DNA from: an uncultured Erysipelotrichaceae bacterium
GTDB taxonomy: Bacteria > Bacillota_I > Bacilli_A > RF39 > UBA660
Assembly: GCA_902796215.1 (NCBI GenBank)
Contig: CADBNY010000144.1
Location: 1-5,644 of the forward strand
Reading direction: 5' to 3'
Length of the DNA stretch: 5,644 bases
Position numbers and translations under genes: made by a program. The notes under the pieces are model-generated. The model was not told the DNA's origin, did no database searches, and saw only the letters and a list, made by a program, of their open reading frames with translations. Shown piece after piece: positions 1 through 4,504 of the stretch; position 1 is the first letter of the stretch; every line of letters begins with the position of its first letter.

Positions 1-189
1 CATATCAAGAACTTTGCCTCCAACTTCTTCAAGCGGGATTGTTTCAAGAAGAAGTCTACTGCCAAAGTCCAAACCGTCCTTTGAAAAAACACCGTTGTCA
101 GTACAAAAGATGAATTTTTTTTCTAATACAAAACACTCTGTTTTAACTATTTTACTTGGTAAATTTTGATTATCAAAATATTGTCCCAT
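1..189 (-). CDS. RsmC/YbxB-like class I SAM-dependent methyltransferase, N-terminal part (cut by window edge)
   Basis: Partial gene: only the first 63 codons are present and the rest lies left of the window. The start ATG at 189-187 follows a TAGGTGAT ribosome binding site. The protein begins MGQYFDNQNLPSK and contains GVFSKDGLDFGSRLLLET (residues 33-50). This is the signature I recall from the N-terminal half of B. subtilis YbxB and the C-terminal domain of RsmC, just before the SAM-binding motif I; the visible part ends at GGKVLDM, the start of that motif. Family members are 16S rRNA guanine-N2 methyltransferases or close homologues of unproven target, usually about 200 residues. In Bacillus the gene lies directly between rplL and rpoB; here two small genes separate it from rplL. 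It has its own TTGACA promoter (262-290). Family assignment is firm; the exact substrate is not. Confidence 0.85.
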   Translation of the reverse strand, partial: MGQYFDNQNLPSKIVKTECFVLEKKFIFCTDNGVFSKDGLDFGSRLLLETIPLEEVGGKVLDM

Positions 190-204
190 TTTATCACCTA
201 AAAC

Positions 205-249
205 AAAAAAAGAAGAAGAAAAACAATGTATAAAAACCTATTTTTCTTC
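205..249 (-). promoter_or_regulatory. Leader hairpin with trailing T-run, possible attenuator
   Basis: In the leader of the methyltransferase gene, GAAGAAAAA (249-241) and TTTTTCTTC (223-215) form a perfect 9-base inverted repeat around a 17-base loop. Seven Ts (211-205) follow after TTC. The layout is that of a terminator or attenuator, but the stem holds only two G-C pairs and the whole leader is low-complexity, so it may be fortuitous. Confidence 0.3.
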
Positions 250-261
250 CTTTCGAAACAT

Positions 262-290
262 ATGATACAACAAAACATAAAAACTGTCAA
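262..290 (-). promoter_or_regulatory. Promoter of the methyltransferase gene (and probably rpoB beyond it)
   Basis: On the minus strand a perfect -35 TTGACA (290-285) and a -10 TATCAT (267-262, five of six consensus bases) are separated by exactly 17 bases. Transcription would start near 255, giving a leader of about 65 bases before the ATG at 189. It makes the methyltransferase transcription independent of the upstream small genes. Confidence 0.75.
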
Positions 291-330
291 CTTTTTTTTA
301 ATAAAATTTACTAAATTTAACAAAAAGCTC

Positions 331-591
331 TTAATTATTTTTTTCTTCACACAAACTATCTAAATATGAAGAACATTTATTTAAATTCTGAATTAAACGA
401 TAATTATTTTCTATCTGGTTAAAACACTTTTCAATAGAAGTATAAGCATTCTTTCCTTTCCAATAAGAACCATTCTCATCCCCTTTTTGCAATATAAGAA
501 CACTTTTTTCTAACGAAGATAACGCAAAAGCTAATTTATTTATTTCACTCTTTAAGTCTTCTGATAAACTTTTAATCTGAGAATTAACCAT
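331..591 (-). CDS. WXG100-like small helical protein, 86 aa
   Basis: Not recognised as a named protein. It is small, cytosolic-looking (no signal peptide or membrane segment) and predicted all-helical. Helix 1 spans about residues 4-35 with hydrophobic heptad-like positions (L9, L13, I17, L20, L24, L27, V31, L34). The turn GDENGSYWKGK holds W44-K45-G46, and helix 2 spans about 48-80. Two helices joined by a central W-x-G turn in a protein of 80-100 residues is the ESAT-6/WXG100 layout, whose members are type VII secretion substrates or partners forming helical-hairpin dimers. The canonical C-terminal YxxxD/E secretion motif is not present (Y76 is followed by LDSL), so a non-secreted partner role is possible. 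The start ATG follows AGGTGAT, which overlaps the stop codon of the upstream gene, implying translational coupling. Stop is TAA. Family call is inference from layout and one motif. Confidence 0.5.
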   Translation of the reverse strand: MVNSQIKSLSEDLKSEINKLAFALSSLEKSVLILQKGDENGSYWKGKNAYTSIEKCFNQIENNYRLIQNLNKCSSYLDSLCEEKNN

Positions 592-599
592 TTTATCAC

Positions 600-974
600 C
601 TACTTATCTTTCATAGAATTAATTTTCTTTTCTAATTCCATAATCTTTAAATCAATATCATTAATAGAAAAAGTTTTTAAATCCCTTGAATAGTTTTTAA
701 GAACCTCTCTCTTTAATTTATCAATAATATTAGCTTGTCCCTTTACTCTCTTAGCCCATCCTTTATAAATACCAACACGATTACCTTTAATATACTTATT
801 TTTTACCACTTTATTTAATAACATATTAATATTAATCAGAGATGAATGTATATTGGCAAATTGTTCCTGCATATCACTTTGAATTGAATTAGCTTTTTCA
901 CCATTAACATAAAATTCATTCTTATTAATATCAATTTCTTTTTCAGAAGACACTGCTAAATCAAACTTTCCCAT
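600..974 (-). CDS. Small helical protein, 124 aa, partner gene of the WXG100-like protein; function unknown
   Basis: I do not recognise this protein. The ATG at 974-972 is chosen because AAGGAG (986-981) lies exactly six bases upstream and an extended -10 promoter lies just before that. The frame stays open upstream to a Met codon at 1085, but this would add 37 very hydrophobic residues that look like translated T-rich promoter DNA. With the chosen start the product is soluble: residues 1-28 are probably extended, a long helix covers about 29-58, a G/K-rich turn 59-72 is followed by W73, and helices cover about 73-95 and 104-122. A helix-turn-helix layout with a Trp after the turn is reminiscent of small WXG100/LXG-partner proteins, but there is no clear WxG motif. 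The gene ends with TAG eight bases before the next start, so the two form an operon. Odd feature: location between rplL and rsmC/rpoB. Confidence 0.6.
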   Translation of the reverse strand: MGKFDLAVSSEKEIDINKNEFYVNGEKANSIQSDMQEQFANIHSSLININMLLNKVVKNKYIKGNRVGIYKGWAKRVKGQANIIDKLKREVLKNYSRDLKTFSINDIDLKIMELEKKINSMKDK

Positions 975-980
975 ATACAA

Positions 981-986
981 CTCCTT
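981..986 (-). promoter_or_regulatory. Ribosome binding site that fixes the start at 974
   Basis: AAGGAG sits six bases before ATG at 974-972. No comparable site precedes the Met codon at 1085, where the upstream bases TGAAGTTGATTTGAT give at most weak pairing. This is the main reason the shorter product was annotated. Confidence 0.8.
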
Positions 987-1002
987 ATTATATCTATGCT
1001 CA

Positions 1003-1031
1003 ATTATAACAAGAAAAAAAAGAAAAAACAA
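1003..1031 (-). promoter_or_regulatory. Extended -10 promoter for the two-gene WXG100-like operon
   Basis: Minus strand: TGTTATAAT (1011-1003) is a perfect extended -10. A weak -35 TTGTTT (1031-1026) lies 17 bases upstream. Transcription would begin near 996, leaving a leader of about 22 bases before the start codon at 974. This placement argues against the upstream start at 1085, which would lie outside this transcript. Confidence 0.55.
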
Positions 1032-1176
1032 GACAAAAAAAATCATAAGTAATGAAAACCTTATGACTCTAAAAAATAATATCAAATCAACTTCAATTCA
1101 AAATTACTTTTTATAATTATTAATCGTCTGATAAACAATTAAACAATTGGTTTCATGAAAACTATTACTCTATTCG

Positions 1177-1242
1177 CTAAAATAGACTGCTTTCATTTAC
1201 AGCTGCAATAGCATCACTATTTCGTAAAGTATCCTTCTTTAC
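1177..1242 (-). pseudogene. Possible decayed gene remnant (21 codons to a TAG)
   Basis: On the minus strand an open stretch bounded by stops reads VKKDTLRNSDAIAAVNESSL then F and TAG. It has no start codon. Its composition (GAT, GCT, GCA, GTA codons; Ala/Asp/Ser rich) differs from the T/A-rich surroundings and looks like the amphipathic C-terminus of a small helical protein such as a WXG100 member. Too short to identify; it may be chance. Confidence 0.25.
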
Positions 1243-1282
1243 CTAAAACTGTAATTTACAATAGTAATGATAAGATTTAAGT

Positions 1283-1376
1283 GTCAATCATTATAAAATA
1301 ATAATAAAGCTCTTTCTTATTTTATAATAAACACTCAAGTACTATTGATAAATAAATTATAATACTAATGATTGAC
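1283..1376. repeat. 11-base inverted repeat pair flanking an AT hairpin
   Basis: GTCAATCATTA at 1283-1293 and its exact reverse complement TAATGATTGAC at 1366-1376 lie 72 bases apart. Between them TTATAAAATAA (1291-1301) and TTATTTTATAA (1317-1327) form a second perfect 11-base inverted repeat around a 15-base loop; A1290/T1328 add one more pair. Neither hairpin is followed by a T-run on either strand, so a simple terminator is unlikely. The two pairings share bases 1291-1293 and are mutually exclusive. Confidence 0.6.
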
Positions 1377-1386
1377 TAATGTCAAT
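1356..1386 (-). promoter_or_regulatory. Consensus promoter overlapped by a GTCAAT dyad
   Basis: Minus strand: perfect -35 TTGACA (1385-1380) and perfect -10 TATAAT (1361-1356) with an 18-base spacer. The -35 box lies inside a perfect palindrome ATTGAC-N4-GTCAAT (1371-1386), which would place a dimeric regulator directly over the RNA polymerase site. A third GTCAAT half-site is at 1283-1288. Transcription would start near 1349 and run towards the small-gene operon with a leader of about 375 bases. Confidence 0.6.
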
Positions 1387-1439
1387 ACAAAATTTCTTTT
1401 TTTATAAAAAATATTCATTTGCTTAGTGAAGTTGTCAAC

Positions 1440-1465
1440 AAAAAAGAAGTTAATTACTTAACTTC
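1440..1465 (-). terminator. Rho-independent terminator overlapping the rplL stop codon
   Basis: Minus strand: GAAGTTAA (1465-1458), loop GTAA, TTAACTTC (1453-1446), then six Ts (1445-1440). The 8-base-pair stem is perfect but mostly A-T. The TAA stop of rplL lies in the loop and stem, so the last rplL codons are part of the terminator. It closes the rplJ-rplL unit, separating it from the genes further left. Confidence 0.65.
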
Positions 1466-1825
1466 TACAGTAGCACCAGCTTCTTCAAGCTTAGCTTTGA
1501 TTTCATCAGCTTCAGCAGTTGAAATATTTTCTTTAACAACACCGTTTGAATCAACGATATCTTTAGCTTCTTTTAAACCTAAACCAGTAATTTCTTTAAC
1601 AGCTTTGATAACTCCAACTTTTCCAGCTCCTGGATCAGCAATAGATACAGTAACAGTACTTGGTGCAGCATCAGCAGCAGCACCTCCTGCAACTGGAGCA
1701 GCAACAGCAACAGCACTTGGATCAACACCAAATTCCTCTTTCATTGCATCTACTAATTCCTTAATTTCTAATAAATTCATTTCTTTTAAACTACTGATAA
1801 AATCTTCTCTTGTTAATTTAGCCAT
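1454..1825 (-). CDS. rplL: 50S ribosomal protein L7/L12
   Basis: Stalk protein, present as dimers on L10, which recruits and stimulates the translation GTPases (IF2, EF-Tu, EF-G, RF3). The 123-residue length fits the family. The N-terminal dimerisation domain is about residues 1-33 (MAKLTREDFISSLKEMNLLEI), followed by an Ala/Gly/Pro/Val-rich hinge (about 36-57). The C-terminal domain (about 58-123) holds the factor-binding signature KVGVIKAVKEITGLGLKEAK at 69-88 and ends in EEAGATVEVK. The usual EKTEF-type segment at the hinge/domain border is replaced by STVTVSIADPGAG, a variant I believe also occurs in Mollicute-related lineages. AAGGAGG precedes the ATG. It follows rplJ by 28 bases, is co-transcribed with it, and ends in a terminator overlapping its stop. 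Confidence 0.97.
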   Translation of the reverse strand: MAKLTREDFISSLKEMNLLEIKELVDAMKEEFGVDPSAVAVAAPVAGGAAADAAPSTVTVSIADPGAGKVGVIKAVKEITGLGLKEAKDIVDSNGVVKENISTAEADEIKAKLEEAGATVEVK

Positions 1826-1853
1826 TTTTATTTCCTCCTTACATTTTTATTTA

Positions 1854-2345
1854 TTAATTTTCTTTTTGTTGACTATATAAATCTAAGCAAATAGATAAAT
1901 CTTTTACAAGACCAATCATACCACCAGCAAGCATAGTAAGTAATCCATCTCGTGAAGGTAAAGTTGCATATTCAGCTAATTTAGCTTGATCAGCTTTTTC
2001 TCCATCAACAATTCCTACTTTTAAAACTAGTGCTGGATGTTCTTTGGCAAAATCAGATAAAACCTTAATAGGAGCTACTTGATCCTCCCCATATGCAAAA
2101 GCACTTGGGCCAGACAAAGCTTCACTAAGATCTAGGCCTAGATCATTAAAAGCACGAGACATCAAAGTATTTTTGTATACTTTATAATCCGAATTAGTCT
2201 CTCTTAATTTAATTCTCAATTCTTTGGCTTCACTATCTGTAATTCCACGATAATCAAATAAAACAATAGTCTTTGCATTTTCTGTTTTTTCCTTAATTTC
2301 ATTAATTACAGCTTGTTTTTGAGCCAAAATTGCTTCACTTGCCAT
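1854..2345 (-). CDS. rplJ: 50S ribosomal protein L10
   Basis: Base of the L10-L12 stalk; it binds 23S rRNA next to L11 and carries the L7/L12 dimers on its C-terminal helix. Length 163 residues fits the family (about 165). The N-terminal rRNA-binding domain shows KTIVLFDYRGITDSEAKELR (25-44) and the KVYKNTLMSRA segment (55-65) typical of L10. The hydrophobic C-terminal helix LVKDLSICLDLYSQQ (146-160) is the L12 platform. The start ATG follows a strong AAAGGAGGTG site. The gene has its own promoter inside the end of rplA and a long structured leader. This fits the known autogenous control in which the L10-L12 complex binds its own mRNA leader. Ends with TAA, 28 bases before rplL. Confidence 0.97.
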   Translation of the reverse strand: MASEAILAQKQAVINEIKEKTENAKTIVLFDYRGITDSEAKELRIKLRETNSDYKVYKNTLMSRAFNDLGLDLSEALSGPSAFAYGEDQVAPIKVLSDFAKEHPALVLKVGIVDGEKADQAKLAEYATLPSRDGLLTMLAGGMIGLVKDLSICLDLYSQQKEN

Positions 2346-2371
2346 AGCACACCTCCTTTTCTAAAGTACCA

Positions 2372-2466
2372 TAAAAAAGTTCCTTTACTAGACAGCAAAA
2401 GAACTTTATAATCAGATATTACTAAGTCCTCGGTAGGATTTACTCTATACCTACTGTCTATGGCAC
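2372..2466 (-). promoter_or_regulatory. L10 leader: autoregulatory RNA with attenuator upstream of rplJ-rplL
   Basis: The RNA contains TGCCATAGACAGTAGG (2464-2449) and CCTACCGAGGACTTAG (2437-2422), the bases I associate with the Bacillota L10 leader family. GTAGG (2454-2450) pairs with CCTAC (2437-2433). TAGACAG (2460-2454) is exactly complementary to CTGTCTA (2395-2389), which lies in the loop of the downstream terminator hairpin. The longer pairing, extended by wobbles, would compete with the terminator stem, i.e. an antiterminator. Expected logic from the family: free L10-L12 binds the leader and favours termination. Confidence 0.8.
2373..2406 (-). terminator. Attenuator hairpin in the L10 leader
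   Basis: Minus strand: AAGTTCTTTT (2406-2397), loop GCTGTCTAGT, AAAGGAACTT (2386-2377), forming 10 pairs with one G-T, continuing into a run of Ts to 2373. It lies after the leader promoter and before rplJ, so it is a conditional rather than final terminator. Confidence 0.8.
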
Positions 2467-2481
2467 TCATAAATTGTTTTT

Positions 2482-2510
2482 ATTATATCTCAAAAATTTC
2501 TATTTGTCAA
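2482..2510 (-). promoter_or_regulatory. Consensus promoter for rplJ-rplL, embedded in the rplA 3' end
   Basis: Minus strand: perfect TTGACA (2510-2505), 17-base spacer, perfect TATAAT (2487-2482). The -35 box is made from the last rplA codons (Phe-Asp-Lys) and the -10 lies just past its TAG stop. Transcription would start near 2475, at the beginning of the L10 leader. Confidence 0.85.
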
Positions 2511-3195
2511 AACTATTTTCAACTTTGATTCCTGGACCCATAGTTGAAGAAATAGAAATGTTCTTAATATAATCACCTTTTACAGTTGCAGGTTTAATTC
2601 TAAGAATTTGAGAAACAAATGCATCTAAGTTAGCAAGTAAATCTTCTTCAGAAAAAGATGCTTTTCCAATAACACCATGAACATTTCCAAAACTATCTGT
2701 TCTATATTCAACACGTCCTGCTTTAACTTCCGATACAGCTTTTGCTATATCTAAAGTTACAGTACCAGTTTTTGGATTTGGCATTAAACCTTTAGGTCCT
2801 AAAATTCTACCCAATTTTCCAAGAAGTGGCATCATATCTGGAGTAGCAATCATAGTATCAAAATCAAACCAATTTTCTTTTTCTATTTTTTCTAAGATAT
2901 CTACATCTCCTACATAATCAGCACCTGCATCCTTAGCTTCTTGAGCTTTTGGACCTCTTGCAACAACTAAAACTTTTTGTGTTTTTCCAGTTCCCTTTGG
3001 TAGAACAATTGCTCCTCTTAATTGTTGATCAGCCTTTTTTGTATCTAAATTTAATCTCATAGCAATTTCAATTGATCCATCAAATGAACTTACAGAAGTA
3101 TCTTTAACTAATTTAATAGCTTCTTCTTTTGAGTATAATTTATTTTTCTCAATTTTAGCTACAGCTTCTGCATATTTTTTACTTCTCTTTTTCAT
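2500..3195 (-). CDS. rplA: 50S ribosomal protein L1
   Basis: L1 forms the mobile L1 stalk that helps release deacylated tRNA from the E site, and it is a translational repressor of its own operon in many bacteria. Length of 231 residues is normal. The start MKKRSKKYAEA is typical. The family signature GKLGRILGPKGLMPNPKTGT is at 126-145 with the following V-x-T; the domain I halves surround an inserted domain II (about 68-160). GRVEYRTDSFGNVHGVIGK (from about 160) is the conserved C-terminal RNA-binding part. ATG is preceded by AAGGAGGAAAAAAT. A 120-base spacer with a conserved-looking hairpin separates it from rplK. Its final codons encode the -35 box of the rplJ promoter. Stop TAG. Confidence 0.97.
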   Translation of the reverse strand: MKKRSKKYAEAVAKIEKNKLYSKEEAIKLVKDTSVSSFDGSIEIAMRLNLDTKKADQQLRGAIVLPKGTGKTQKVLVVARGPKAQEAKDAGADYVGDVDILEKIEKENWFDFDTMIATPDMMPLLGKLGRILGPKGLMPNPKTGTVTLDIAKAVSEVKAGRVEYRTDSFGNVHGVIGKASFSEEDLLANLDAFVSQILRIKPATVKGDYIKNISISSTMGPGIKVENSFDK

Positions 3196-3210
3196 ATTTT
3201 TTCCTCCTTA

Positions 3211-3278
3211 TGTGGTAAAAGCGGATTCTTATTCAATTTTTAATAGTACTAAACACTATATAATATTATCCTTCCACT
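3211..3278 (-). promoter_or_regulatory. Probable L1-binding hairpin in the rplK-rplA spacer
   Basis: Minus strand: AGTGGAAGGAT (3278-3268) faces ATCCGCTTTTACCACA (3226-3211). GTGG pairs with CCAC and GGAT with ATCC, leaving an asymmetric internal loop (AA against GCTTTTA). The structure ends two bases before the AAGGAGG of rplA, so its formation or protein binding could block initiation. Two short helices with an asymmetric loop is the style of L1 operator; the assignment is inferred. Confidence 0.45.
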
Positions 3279-3315
3279 AGGCATAACCCTATAGTTTAAA
3301 TTCAATTATTTTAAA

Positions 3316-3747
3316 TTATTCTTGCCCTTCAATAGCAATTCCCATATTTTTTGCAGTTCCAGCAACTATTTTCATAGCTTCTTCTACCGTATATGCATTT
3401 AAATCTGGTAACTTGATTTCTGCAATTTCTTTTAATGTTGCTTGTGAAATAGTAGCAACAATATCTTTAGATCCATTGACAGAACCTTTTTTAACTTTAG
3501 CAAATTTCTTCAATAAAAATGCTGTTGGTGGAGTTTTAACTACAAAGTCAAAACTTCTATCCTCATATATTGAAATTTCTACTGGTAAAACATCACCCAT
3601 TTTATCTCTAGTTGCTTCATTATATTTTGTACAAAAATCTTGAAGATTAATTCCAGCAGGGCCTAATACAGTTCCAACTGGTGGTGCTGGGGTAGCTTTT
3701 CCAGCCTCAATTTGTAATTTTATTTTCTTAACAGCTTCCTTTGCCAC
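3316..3747 (-). CDS. rplK: 50S ribosomal protein L11
   Basis: L11 binds the GTPase-associated region of 23S rRNA (thiostrepton site) and is needed for stringent-response signalling by Rel. The start is placed at the GTG codon 3747-3745, giving 143 residues, eight bases after AGGAGG. An in-frame GTG at 3756 would lie inside that ribosome binding site and add only VFF. The N-terminal domain shows KIKLQIEAGKATPAPPVG (8-25), with the Pro-rich switch helix region, then LGPAGINLQDFCTKYNEAT. The C-terminal rRNA-binding domain holds KTPPTAFLLKK (71-81) and the family signature around LPDLNAYTVEEAMKIVAGTA (113-132). First gene of a unit with its own promoter and leader. Stop TAA. Confidence 0.96.
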   Translation of the reverse strand: MAKEAVKKIKLQIEAGKATPAPPVGTVLGPAGINLQDFCTKYNEATRDKMGDVLPVEISIYEDRSFDFVVKTPPTAFLLKKFAKVKKGSVNGSKDIVATISQATLKEIAEIKLPDLNAYTVEEAMKIVAGTAKNMGIAIEGQE

Positions 3748-3779
3748 GAAAAACACCTCCTATATTTTAAGTTTTCGCG

Positions 3780-3832
3780 AGTGGTACAAATAGTTTAATT
3801 CCCGCTTTATAAATACAAACTATGCTCCCACT
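3780..3832 (-). promoter_or_regulatory. Structured leader upstream of rplK, possible L1 operator
   Basis: Minus strand: AGTGG (3832-3828) pairs with CCACT (3784-3780), and inside it ATAGTTT (3823-3817) pairs perfectly with AAACTAT (3796-3790), with asymmetric loops GAGC and TTGTA between the helices. The outline matches the rplA spacer hairpin at 3211-3278 (AGTGG-RAG...ACCAC). It lies within the rplK 5' leader, about 20 bases before the ribosome binding site. Confidence 0.45.
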
Positions 3833-3869
3833 AAATCTATATATATTAAAAAATAAATATAGCTACTAA

Positions 3870-3898
3870 ATAATAACACAAAACCCCTTTATTTGCAA
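3870..3898 (-). promoter_or_regulatory. Promoter for rplK-rplA
   Basis: Minus strand: -35 TTGCAA (3898-3893, four of six) and extended -10 TG-T-TATTAT (-10 at 3875-3870, five of six) with a 17-base spacer. Transcription would start near 3863, giving a leader of about 115 bases that contains the hairpin at 3780-3832. Next to the -35, TGCAA-TAGTTG-TTGCA is a small dyad. No terminator is seen after nusG, so read-through from secE-nusG is also possible. Confidence 0.55.
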
Positions 3899-3956
3899 CA
3901 ACTATTGCATTTAATTTTACAATAATCTATTTATTTTTATCTCAATCATTAAAATA

Positions 3957-4490
3957 TTAAGCTTGTTCTATTTGTGAAAGTTCAACTTCTACTGAAGTTT
4001 CTTGACCAAATAAATCTACAAGTAACATAACTTTTTGATTTGGCAAATCAACAGAATCAACAACACCAAACATTCCTTGAAAAGGACCAGCAATAATCTT
4101 TACTTTAGATCCTACAGCAAGATCAACATTAACATCCATTCGACTAATACCCATATTTCCAAGAATATTATCAACTTCATAAGGTTGCAAAGGAGTTGGT
4201 TTTGCTCCTTTACCACTAGAACCAATAAATCCTGTTACTCCAGGAGTATTCCGAACAACATACCAAGCTTCATCCGTCATAATCATTTCGACAAGAATGT
4301 AACCAGGAAACATTTTCTTAACTTTTTCCTTTGTTACACCATCCTTAACTTCAACTATCTTTTCTTCTGGAATAACAACCCTATAAATATAATCCTTCAT
4401 ATCCATAGATTCAGCTCTCATCTCTAGCTTTTCTTTTACTTTGTTTTCATGTCCAGAATAAGTATTTACTACATACCATTGTTTTTCCAT
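3957..4490 (-). CDS. nusG: Transcription termination/antitermination factor NusG
   Basis: NusG binds the RNA polymerase clamp to modulate pausing and termination and couples transcription to translation. The 177-residue protein has the normal two-domain layout. The NGN domain (about 4-115) has QWYVVNTYSGHENKV, FPGYILVEM (61-69) and the TPGVTGFIG signature (82-90). The KOW domain (about 125-177) has VGSKVKIIAGPFQGMFGVV (126-144), followed by the conserved VMLLVDLFGQETSVEVE. The start ATG follows AAGGAG by seven bases. The gene begins 14 bases after secE ends, and the two form the classic secE-nusG pair. Stop TAA. Confidence 0.97.
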   Translation of the reverse strand: MEKQWYVVNTYSGHENKVKEKLEMRAESMDMKDYIYRVVIPEEKIVEVKDGVTKEKVKKMFPGYILVEMIMTDEAWYVVRNTPGVTGFIGSSGKGAKPTPLQPYEVDNILGNMGISRMDVNVDLAVGSKVKIIAGPFQGMFGVVDSVDLPNQKVMLLVDLFGQETSVEVELSQIEQA

Positions 4491-4504
4491 AAATTTACTC
4501 CTTT

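Larger units (their letters stand above)
1086..1445. other. Gene-free stretch between rplL terminator and the WXG100-like operon
   Basis: About 470 bases separate the rplL stop from the start at 974. I see no intact gene and no tRNA-like structure on either strand. It holds a consensus promoter within a dyad (1356-1386), an AT-only hairpin (1290-1328), an 11-base inverted repeat pair (1283-1293 and 1366-1376) and a short coding-like remnant (1177-1242), all described separately. Confidence 0.6.

Noticed and set aside
297..330. AAATTT-AGT-AAATTT hairpin after the 86-residue gene as a terminator
   Set aside because: Stem made only of A-T pairs with no proper T-run; expected often by chance in DNA of this composition.
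975..1085. N-terminal membrane segment on the 124-residue protein
   Set aside because: Would require a start at 1085 without a ribosome binding site and lies over the promoter; the start at 974 has AAGGAG at the right distance.
1419..1880. Open frame of 153 codons on the plus strand
   Set aside because: It is the antisense shadow of rplL: the Ala-rich L12 hinge gives a stop-free opposite strand. No ribosome binding site and low-complexity Ser/Ala/Thr product.
3413..3643. Open frame on the plus strand opposite rplK
   Set aside because: Antisense shadow of a certain L11 gene; no recognisable product or ribosome binding site.
3748..3756. Upstream GTG start for rplK at 3756
   Set aside because: It lies within the ribosome binding site and adds three residues (VFF) not typical of L11; GTG at 3747 matches the family start.
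3942..3951. TCAATCATTA, ten bases shared with the inverted repeat arm at 1284-1293
   Set aside because: Single short AT-rich match without a dyad or promoter context; compatible with chance.
4035..4427. Open frame on the plus strand opposite nusG
   Set aside because: Antisense to the well-conserved NusG gene; Asn/Ile/Ser-rich product typical of a shadow frame.
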